Part shown: positions 16,004 to 22,646 of the stretch, in pieces | How positions within the stretch are numbered: the first letter of the stretch is position 1 | Layout: every line of letters starts with the position of its first letter | From: CAZGRP01 sp964527995 | GTDB lineage: Bacteria; Zhuqueibacterota; Zhuqueibacteria; Oceanimicrobiales; CAZGRP01 | NCBI GenBank assembly: GCA_964527995.1 | Contig: CAZGRP010000041.1 | Coordinates: forward strand, 1-36,895 | Direction: 5' to 3' | DNA length: 36,895 nt | The notes under the pieces: generated by a model | The model's database searches: none | What the model was told of the DNA's origin: nothing | What the model saw: only the letters and a program-made list of their open reading frames with translations | Position numbers and translations under genes: made by a program

Positions 16004-16032
16004 AATGTACCAACAATTTCCGCCAAGGTCAA
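16004..16032 (-). promoter_or_regulatory. Predicted ftsH promoter
   Basis: On the minus strand TTGACC (16032-16027), a 17-bp spacer and TACATT (16009-16004). The start would be near 15997, giving a leader of about 185 nt. Two further TTGAC hexamers follow on the same strand (15977-15972 and 15953-15948) but without good -10 boxes. Confidence 0.55.
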
Positions 16033-16093
16033 GACTGGGAGTCTGTGCGGCTTCGGCTGCTGCCGCCTTATCCTCGAGACGACGAAAAAGCAC

Positions 16094-16122
16094 TTGCCAA
16101 ATAGGCCTGGGCTCGCTATCAT
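16094..16122 (+). promoter_or_regulatory. Predicted promoter of the NCS2 permease
   Basis: TTGCCA (16094-16099), a 17-bp spacer and TATCAT (16117-16122); each box matches the sigma-70 consensus at 5 of 6 positions. The start would be near 16129, leaving a leader of about 120 nt. Confidence 0.68.
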
Positions 16123-16137
16123 AGATCGCTCGAAACC

Positions 16138-16160
16138 AGCGGCGACGCAGTCGCTGCCGC
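16138..16160 (+). promoter_or_regulatory. Leader hairpin before the permease
   Basis: Within the predicted 5' leader, GCGGCGAC pairs with GTCGCTGC (one G-U pair) around a 3-nt GCA loop, followed by TTT at 16161. It is about 9 nt downstream of the expected transcription start. It might be an attenuator or mRNA-stabilising element; I could not match it to a known riboswitch. Confidence 0.3.
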
Positions 16161-16248
16161 TTTGAGCCGGGGCCGAGGTGCCTGTCGCGGGTGGGGGACG
16201 TCTCGTTGTGCCAACGCGAAATCAAGGAACCAGAGTCGGAGAACTGAA

Positions 16249-17667
16249 ATGCCCGAAGCCACCAGCAAAGAACGGTCGGGGTCTGACGAGGCAGTGTGGC
16301 AAGCGGCCCCGCGCGGAACCAGACCCGTATACAAGATCGACGAACGGCCCGAAACGCTGTGGGAGTGCCTGCTTTACGGCTGGCAGCACACGCTGGTGGA
16401 CATTTCGCCTTTTGTCCTGCCACTGGCGGTCGCCGCAGCCATCGGCATGTCCGCGTCGGAGAAGGCCCAGTTCATCAACTTCGGGCTCTTTTCGATGGGC
16501 CTGGCGACGCTGCTGCAGACCACCATCGGCAACCGTCTGCCCATCATCCAAGGGCCGTCGGCAACTCTCACTGGCACCCTGGCGCCGATCGCAAGCCAGA
16601 TGGGCGCGTCCGTCATGTGGGGAGGCGTCTTTGTCGGCGGAATCGTCGAGATGCTGGTCGGAGCTTCGAGAATCCTCAAATATCTGCGCCGCCTTTTCCC
16701 CGCCGCCGTCTCCGGCGTGGTGGTCATCAGCATCGGCGTGGCCTTGGGGCAACTGGCTGTTCGCTTGATGATCGGCGACGGCCGGCTCCTCAACTTCGTC
16801 CTTGCCGGCACAGTGATCGGCCTCATCTTCGTCCTGCAGCTCCGCTTCCAGAATGTAGCCCGTGGTATCCTTTCCCGGGGTGCTGTTTTCCTGTCGATCT
16901 GGATTGTGGGTCTGGGCATCTCGGGCCTATTGGGCGAGGTGCAATGGCAGCTTGTGGCTCAAAAGCCCTGGTTCGCATTGCCGAAGCTCTTCCCGTACGG
17001 CGGGCCGGGCTTCGGATGGACATTTGCCATCGCCGCAATCCTCACTACCCTGGCAGGCTATTTGGGGTCGATGGTCGAATCGCTTGGGGACTACGCCGCA
17101 ACCTGCGCGGTTTCCGATGAGGTCTATCGCGTTCGGCATATGAACCGGGGTATCTTTGCCGAAGGGCTGGGCAGCGTGGTGGCTTCTCTGTTCGGAGGGC
17201 TGCCGTGCACGAGCTACACCCAGAACATCGGCATCATCGCCACCACGCGGGTGGCCAGCCGCTTCGTGGTGCAGATCGCCGCTGTCATCCTGATGCTTTA
17301 CGGCCTTTCTCCAAAGTTCGGCGCCTTGCTGGTGGCGATGCCACGAGCCGTTCTCGGCGGCGTTTTTGTGATCGTGTGCGGCATGATCGCCATGTCGGGG
17401 ATCCGCCTGCTGAACGCTGCCAGGAACACGACCGCAAACTCTCTCCTTGTCGGCACGACGTTGATTTCCGCTCTTGGAATCCCGGTGTACGCCAGGTTTG
17501 TGCTGGGCGAAGAATGGCTGAGTCGGCTTCCCGTGGCCGGCCGGCTTCTGGTGACCAACACGGTGGTTCTGGCTGTGATCGTCGCCATCGGCCTCAACCT
17601 GCTTCTGAACATCCTGCTGAAAGGAGAAGCGGAGAGGGTGGAGACGGCGGCCGAGCCTCCGGCATAG
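16249..17667 (+). CDS. NCS2-family nucleobase permease (uracil/xanthine type)
   Basis: Inner-membrane importer of nucleobases, 472 aa with about 12-14 hydrophobic segments. NCS2 landmarks: IIQGPSATLTGTLAPIA in the TM3 region, MVESLGDYAATCAVS in TM8 (the Glu that contacts the base), and PCTSYTQNIGIIATTR in TM10, matching the QN-x-G-x4-T-R/K signature. The ES-x-GDY form resembles xanthine/urate and eukaryotic NAT members more than E. coli UraA, so the substrate may be a purine, uracil or a related heterocycle. The ATG at 16249 has GGAG 8 nt upstream. It converges on the minus-strand hydroxylase/amidase cluster, with only 36 nt between the stop codons, which suggests that it supplies that pathway. 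Confidence 0.9.
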   Translation: MPEATSKERSGSDEAVWQAAPRGTRPVYKIDERPETLWECLLYGWQHTLVDISPFVLPLAVAAAIGMSASEKAQFINFGLFSMGLATLLQTTIGNRLPIIQGPSATLTGTLAPIASQMGASVMWGGVFVGGIVEMLVGASRILKYLRRLFPAAVSGVVVISIGVALGQLAVRLMIGDGRLLNFVLAGTVIGLIFVLQLRFQNVARGILSRGAVFLSIWIVGLGISGLLGEVQWQLVAQKPWFALPKLFPYGGPGFGWTFAIAAILTTLAGYLGSMVESLGDYAATCAVSDEVYRVRHMNRGIFAEGLGSVVASLFGGLPCTSYTQNIGIIATTRVASRFVVQIAAVILMLYGLSPKFGALLVAMPRAVLGGVFVIVCGMIAMSGIRLLNAARNTTANSLLVGTTLISALGIPVYARFVLGEEWLSRLPVAGRLLVTNTVVLAVIVAIGLNLLLNILLKGEAERVETAAEPPA

Positions 17668-17703
17668 CGGCGTCGCTCGAAACTCCCTCCATGGCGTCCG
17701 GCA

Positions 17704-19110
17704 TCACAGCGTCGGCAGGCCGATGGGAAAGGCGTCTTGCACCTGCTTTGCCAGCGCCAAAACGGCCTCTTCTCCGAGCGGCGGGCCGACGATCTGCAGC
17801 CCCACCGGCAGCTTGTTTCGATCCATGCCGCAGGGAACCGAGGCCACCGGCAGCCCCGTCAGGCTGAGGACGAACGTGGGGGCGATCCAATCGACGTAGG
17901 TTTTCATCTTCTTGCCCGCTACCGTCTCCGGATAGTTCTGTTCCACTGGGAAGGGCGGCACAGCCATGCAGGGGGTGAGGAGGTGGTCGAACCTCTGAAA
18001 CAGCTCCCGGAAGGTCTCCCATATCTGGCCGCGGGCCTGTTCCGCAGCTCCGAGCTCCTTGGTGGTCACCTTGAGTCCGGCGCGAATGTTTCCGGAGAGG
18101 TTGCTGCCGAAGTGTTCGAGTTTGTCCAGGCGCTTGAACTGGTGCGCCACCATCCAGTAGCCGCGCAGGGCGAGAAAGGCTTTCCTGGCGTAGGAGAGAT
18201 CGAGCGTCACTTCCTCGACCGTGGCTCCGGCCTGAGACATGGCGAAGGCCGCCTCGCGGCAGAGACGCTCCACATCTTCGTCGACCCCGATGCCGGCGAT
18301 GTCGGAACAGTAGGCCAGGCGAAGCCCTTTGGGAATGGCCTGGTGCACGGCGGCGACGAAATCCCGCCCGCTGGTCGGCTGATAAATCGGACAGAGGGGG
18401 CTCTGCCCGCACACGGCCTGAAGCATGAGAGCAACATCTTCCGCCGTGCGTGCCATGGGACCGGTGACTTGCAGGTTGTCCCAAAGGTAGTCGGAGGGAT
18501 AGGTGGGCACCAGCCCGGCAGACGGCCGCAAGCCGACCACGCCGCAGAACGACGCCGGGATACGCAGGGAACCGCCCAGGTCGGTGCCCTCGGCTAGAGC
18601 GATCATCCCGGTAGCGAGTGCAGCCGCACCACCCCCGGTGGAGCCGCCGGCGCTCAACTGCGGGTTCCACGGATTTCGGGTTGGTCCGAAGACCTCGTTG
18701 AAGGTATTGCCGCCGGCCGCGAACTCAGGGGCGTTCGTTTTGCCGAGAATGATGGCGCCGGCCTCTTTGAGCCGGCGGACGACCAGCGCATCTTCTTTCG
18801 GCACATAGTCGGCGTAGAGAAGCGACCCAAAGGTGGTTCGCAATCCGGCGACCGGGGTGACGTCCTTGATGCCTACCGGCAGCCCCAGGAGCGGCCCCAC
18901 CTGTTCACCACGCAACAGCTTCTGTTCCGCCTTGCGGGCATCGTCGAGAGCATGGTCCGAAAGCGTGCAAATCGCATTGATGGTGCCGTTGTGCCGTTCC
19001 ACCTGCGCCAGGCACGCCTCTACGATGTCGACCGGTGAGAGCTCTCGACGCTCGATGAGGCGGCGCATTTCAGCAGCCGGCAGCCGTGCGATCTCTTCAT
19101 GTTGCTCCAT
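17704..19110 (-). CDS. Amidase-signature family hydrolase
   Basis: Hydrolase of 468 aa cleaving an amide or carbamoyl C-N bond through the Ser-cisSer-Lys triad. All three residues are visible: Lys82 in GIKD, cis-Ser157 in GGSTGGG and the nucleophile Ser181 in GTDLGGSLRIP. The second Ser of the common GGSSGG is Thr here. The length is normal and no membrane or signal segment is seen. The substrate cannot be read from the sequence: the family includes GatA, malonamidase E2, allophanate hydrolase and aryl acylamidases. Context is informative: its ATG lies 3 nt after the cyclase-like hydrolase, which overlaps a malonyl-CoA synthetase-like gene, so a malonate-yielding reaction (ureidomalonate or malonamate hydrolysis) is attractive. 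This is inference. Confidence 0.88.
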   Translation of the reverse strand: MEQHEEIARLPAAEMRRLIERRELSPVDIVEACLAQVERHNGTINAICTLSDHALDDARKAEQKLLRGEQVGPLLGLPVGIKDVTPVAGLRTTFGSLLYADYVPKEDALVVRRLKEAGAIILGKTNAPEFAAGGNTFNEVFGPTRNPWNPQLSAGGSTGGGAAALATGMIALAEGTDLGGSLRIPASFCGVVGLRPSAGLVPTYPSDYLWDNLQVTGPMARTAEDVALMLQAVCGQSPLCPIYQPTSGRDFVAAVHQAIPKGLRLAYCSDIAGIGVDEDVERLCREAAFAMSQAGATVEEVTLDLSYARKAFLALRGYWMVAHQFKRLDKLEHFGSNLSGNIRAGLKVTTKELGAAEQARGQIWETFRELFQRFDHLLTPCMAVPPFPVEQNYPETVAGKKMKTYVDWIAPTFVLSLTGLPVASVPCGMDRNKLPVGLQIVGPPLGEEAVLALAKQVQDAFPIGLPTL

Positions 19111-19113
19111 CTC

Positions 19114-19899
19114 TCATTCCTCGACAAACGCAACGACACGGGCAAAGGCCGCTTCGCCACCCTTGAACTTCCACGGAAAGCAGCCAATCGTCAGTCTCCG
19201 GTTCTGAAGCTCGGGGGCGGCAATGTCTCCGCCGAGGTTCTCGATGTGCATGCAGTTGTGGGGGAACAGCGCATTGTGAGTGAGCTGGTAGTGCTCTTCC
19301 GGGAAGAGTTCCTTCATCTTCTTTTTGCCATATTTGGCCTCGCACTTGGCGCGCACTCGATCGCAGTGGCCGTGCATGCCTTTGCCCAGAAACCTGCCGA
19401 TCGGCAGATTCATTGGATGATCCGTGGACACCACATCGACACCCCAGATCTTGATCTTTTTTTCGAGCAACCAGTCGACCATGTCGGGGTGGGCACCCGG
19501 GTGCATGTGGATGTACTTTTCTTCATCCGGCTCGGAGCCGAACTGGGCGTACTTGTGCCAGCCGGTATGGAGGATCAGGATGTCACCCTGGCGCACCTCG
19601 ACGCGTTTTTCGATCATTTTCGGTGAATAAACAGCCAGCTCATCCATTTCGTCCGTGAGGTCGACGATGACGCCTGGGCCATACAGCCAGTCGATGGGGA
19701 TCTCGTCGATGGTCATTCCCCCCGTCACGAAATGGCGCGGCGCATCGAGATGAGTGCCCATGTGGTTGGAGGTCTGGATATACTGGGCGTTCACACCATG
19801 CTCCGCCTTCCGCTTGATGTACTTGACCTCGAAGGGCGGGTAGTAAGGCCAGAAAGGTGCGTCCTGGTTCAAGGGTTGAGAAAGGTCGTAGATTTTCAT
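19114..19899 (-). CDS. Cyclase-family metallohydrolase (kynurenine formamidase/isatin hydrolase fold)
   Basis: A 261-aa metal-dependent hydrolase of the 'cyclase' family. The metal-binding motif is intact: His46-x-Gly-Thr-His50-x-Asp52 with His56 (HMGTHLDAPRHF). Other family features are DLSQPLNQDAPFWP at the N-terminus, ILHTGWHKY and the later GVDVVSTDHP. Known members open lactams (isatin hydrolase) or cleave formamides (bacterial kynurenine formamidase), typically with Mn or Zn. I see no kynurenine or indole genes here. The start overlaps the ligase stop by 4 nt (ATGA) and the amidase begins 3 nt after its stop, so the three should be co-translated. Ring opening of a cyclic imide such as barbiturate is a plausible role but unproven. 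Confidence 0.87.
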   Translation of the reverse strand: MKIYDLSQPLNQDAPFWPYYPPFEVKYIKRKAEHGVNAQYIQTSNHMGTHLDAPRHFVTGGMTIDEIPIDWLYGPGVIVDLTDEMDELAVYSPKMIEKRVEVRQGDILILHTGWHKYAQFGSEPDEEKYIHMHPGAHPDMVDWLLEKKIKIWGVDVVSTDHPMNLPIGRFLGKGMHGHCDRVRAKCEAKYGKKKMKELFPEEHYQLTHNALFPHNCMHIENLGGDIAAPELQNRRLTIGCFPWKFKGGEAAFARVVAFVEE

Positions 19900-21431
19900 C
19901 GTACCTCCTGTTCCGTTCCATGTTTCTGTTGGTCGCTGAACAACTGCTTCACCTCCGGCTTCGTCACCTTTCCCATGACGTTGCGTGGCAGTTCATCCAG
20001 GATCAGCAGCCGTGTAGGGACTTTGTATCCGGCGAGTCTCTCCTTGGCCCAGTCGCGCAGTTCGGCCAGAGACAATGAGCGGCCGGACTCGAGATTGACG
20101 GCAGCGCAGACGCGTTCACCCCATTCCTCGTCCTCCACGCCAACCACCGCGCACTCGCGAATCGCCGGGTGGGTCCGGAGTACCTCCTCGATCTCCAGGG
20201 CCGAGACCTTGTAACCGCCGGTCTTTATGATGTCGACCGACTTTCTGCCCAGAATGCGGTAATACCCTCTCTCGACCACGGCCGCGTCGCCGGTGCAGAA
20301 CCAGCCGTCTCGAAAGGCCTGGCGGGTGGCGTCGGGTTTTCCCCAGTATTCCAGGAACACGTTCGGCCCCTTTACCTGGATCTCCCCCGGAACACCCTCC
20401 TCTCCGATTTCCCTGCCGGATTCGTCTACCAGCCTCAAGAGAACGCCGGGAAGCGGCGTGCCAACGAACCCGGGCCTGCGTTCGCCGTGGAGCGGATTCG
20501 ACAGCGCCATGCCGATTTCGGTCATGCCGTAGCGCTCGAGCAGGGTGTGCCCGCTGATGGCCTTCCATTTCTCAAGAACGCTGACAGGCAGAGCCGCCGA
20601 GCCCGACACCATCAGACGCATCTTGGCACAGGCTTTCGACATCGCCTTGCGCTCGCCGGCGGGCGCGTTCTCCCAGGCCGCAATGAGTTTGACGTAGATG
20701 GTCGGCACGGCCATGAACAGAGTCAAGTCGCTGTGCTGAAAACGCGACCAGACCGCGCCGGCGTCGAATTTCGGCAGCATTTCGCAGATCGCCCCGGCCC
20801 AGAGTGCGCACGAAAGCACATTGATGATGCCATGGGTATGATGCAACGGCAGGACGTGCAGGATGTGGTCGTCGGGCGTCCAGCCCCAGGCTTCGATCAG
20901 GCAGGTGATCTGCGCCGTGATGTTCCGATGCGTGGTCACCACGCCTTTCGGCTTGTTGGTCGTGCCGCTGGTGTAGAGGATCATCGCCCGCCGGTCCGCC
21001 TCCACCACCGGAAGCGTGCCCCTGTCAGCGGTCAGCACTGCCGAAGTCGACACAAAGCGGATGTCTCGGCGCTGGACCCCAGGCTGTAGCCTGGCTTCGA
21101 ATTGTGGATGGACCACCAGCGTCTCGGCAGCCGTGTCGTCGAGGACATACTCGATCTCGGGTAGAGGGTGGGAGATGCACAACGGCACGGCAATGCCGCC
21201 GGCCAGCCAGATGCCCCATTGCACCGCGACGTATTCGAAACCAGGAGGCACCATGAAGGCGATTCGGGCTTCGTGCAAGTCCCGCCGGTCCCGGAGTAGC
21301 GACGAAGCCACCCGGGAGGCGGCAGCGAGCAGTTGCGCATAGCTGTACCTGCCGCGTTCGTCGATAATGGCAAGGCGGTCCCGGTGTTCCAGGGCTCTTT
21401 GAAGCAGGGGGAGTTGGGAATCAGTGATCAT
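19896..21431 (-). CDS. Malonyl-CoA synthetase-like acyl-CoA ligase (MatB/ACSF3 group)
   Basis: AMP-forming ligase of 511 aa that should activate a small dicarboxylate with ATP and CoA. The adenylate-forming motifs are present: LYTSGTTNKPKG (152-163), ERYGMTE (299-305), the TGD motif (380-382), GGYKVSALE (405-413) and the A10 lysine Lys488 in PRNVMGK. It resembles mammalian ACSF3 and bacterial MatB over long stretches, including LPLHHTHGI, MVSGSAALP and SGHTLLERYGMTEIGMAL. SNPLHGERRPG (311-321) corresponds to the segment whose arginine binds the free carboxylate of malonate in MatB. Malonate or methylmalonate is therefore the best guess. The ATG at 21431 has GGAG 8 nt upstream; the signal-less N-terminus indicates a cytoplasmic enzyme. 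193 nt separate it from the FAD-subunit gene. Confidence 0.88.
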   Translation of the reverse strand: MITDSQLPLLQRALEHRDRLAIIDERGRYSYAQLLAAASRVASSLLRDRRDLHEARIAFMVPPGFEYVAVQWGIWLAGGIAVPLCISHPLPEIEYVLDDTAAETLVVHPQFEARLQPGVQRRDIRFVSTSAVLTADRGTLPVVEADRRAMILYTSGTTNKPKGVVTTHRNITAQITCLIEAWGWTPDDHILHVLPLHHTHGIINVLSCALWAGAICEMLPKFDAGAVWSRFQHSDLTLFMAVPTIYVKLIAAWENAPAGERKAMSKACAKMRLMVSGSAALPVSVLEKWKAISGHTLLERYGMTEIGMALSNPLHGERRPGFVGTPLPGVLLRLVDESGREIGEEGVPGEIQVKGPNVFLEYWGKPDATRQAFRDGWFCTGDAAVVERGYYRILGRKSVDIIKTGGYKVSALEIEEVLRTHPAIRECAVVGVEDEEWGERVCAAVNLESGRSLSLAELRDWAKERLAGYKVPTRLLILDELPRNVMGKVTKPEVKQLFSDQQKHGTEQEVR

Positions 21432-21624
21432 TGCTGGGACTCCAATGCACAAAGGCTCCAGTCTTCGCATTGCTGAACCGCACCCCAGAGGTTCCTCGAC
21501 CGGCTCCTCCGGACTTCGGAACGACAGCCAGGGGATGGGTCGCGCGAATCTGTCTCACTGGATGCCCGCTTGGCCGGCCAGGCACGGCACCGACCCATTT
21601 CTTAATCCCTGGTACCCAATTCGG

Positions 21625-22524
21625 TCACGGTTCCGGCTCTCCATGGCTGCTCCGGGCGTTCTCCACGGCCTGGGTCAGGGCCTGCACTGTCAGCACGCGG
21701 GCAAGGCGGCGGCGGTACGCCGGGGAAGCGTGCAGGTCACCCGGCGGATCGATGTCTTTGCCAGCGGCGGTTTCGGCTGCGGCCTCGATGGCCTGCTCGG
21801 TGACGTCTTGGCCTTTCAGCACCTGTTCCGCCTGGCGTGCTTCCACCGGGACGTTGCCGGCAGTCAGGAAAACGATGCGGGCCTGCTTGCACTGATCGTT
21901 GTTTTCATCGAGAGTGAGCATGGCGGCCACGCCGACAAGGGCATAGTCACCGTGGCGGCGGGCGATCTCGCGAAAGGCCCATCCGGTGCGTGGCGGCATC
22001 GGAGGCACAGCGATTTCAGTCAACAGCTCTTCCGGCTCGATGGCTGTGGTAAACAGGTCCACGAAAAAATCTTCCGCGGCGATCCACCGCTCCCTTTCGA
22101 GGTTGCGGAGAAGGAAGCGGGCGCCCAGGGCCACCATCACCGCCGGGAGTTCAGCCGCCGGATCCGCATGGGCAAGACTGCCGCCGACCGTGCCGCGGTT
22201 GCGAATCTGGGGGTGGGCGATGTAGGGCACGGCTTCGCACACCAGCGGGGCGCGCTTGGCAACCTCTGTATGGCGCTCGAGATGCCGTTGCCGCGTCATC
22301 GCCCCGATGCGCAGGCCACCCGAGTCGTCCGGACGAAGATAGAAAAGTTCTTCAACCCGGTTGAGGTCGATGAGGATCGACGGCTGCGTCAGGCGAAAGT
22401 TCATGATCGGCACCAGGCTCTGCCCTCCGGCCAGGACCTTGGCGTCGTCGCCATGCTGCGCAAGATGCGTCAGCGCTTCCTCGACTGTCGTCGGAGCGTA
22501 ATAGCTGAAGGCAGCAGGTTTCAT
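21625..22524 (-). CDS. Molybdenum hydroxylase FAD subunit (CoxM type)
   Basis: Medium (flavin) subunit of a three-subunit molybdenum hydroxylase, 299 aa. The two FAD pyrophosphate-binding motifs are present: AGGQSL (32-37) and TVGGSLAHADPAAELPA (112-128). It passes electrons from the 2Fe-2S subunit to FAD. The length is normal. The ATG at 22524 has GAGAGG 9 nt upstream; a TTG two codons earlier is unlikely. It lies downstream of the large subunit gene with a 122-nt gap, which is wide for subunits of one complex; I see no clear promoter or terminator in the gap. Confidence 0.92.
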   Translation of the reverse strand: MKPAAFSYYAPTTVEEALTHLAQHGDDAKVLAGGQSLVPIMNFRLTQPSILIDLNRVEELFYLRPDDSGGLRIGAMTRQRHLERHTEVAKRAPLVCEAVPYIAHPQIRNRGTVGGSLAHADPAAELPAVMVALGARFLLRNLERERWIAAEDFFVDLFTTAIEPEELLTEIAVPPMPPRTGWAFREIARRHGDYALVGVAAMLTLDENNDQCKQARIVFLTAGNVPVEARQAEQVLKGQDVTEQAIEAAAETAAGKDIDPPGDLHASPAYRRRLARVLTVQALTQAVENARSSHGEPEP

Positions 22525-22646
22525 CGACAAAGACCTCTCATTTCTCGACCTGAAACCCTCTCTTGCCAGACGCAGATCGACCAGGACACAGAAAGGGAAC
22601 TGCCACAGAATCGGTTTTTTCAGCGACCCTTCCCCTTCGGTGACCC

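Noticed and set aside
17704..19110. gatA, glutamyl-tRNA amidotransferase subunit A
   Set aside because: The triad is the same, but there is no gatB or gatC nearby, the GGSS motif is GGST, and the gene is coupled to catabolic genes.
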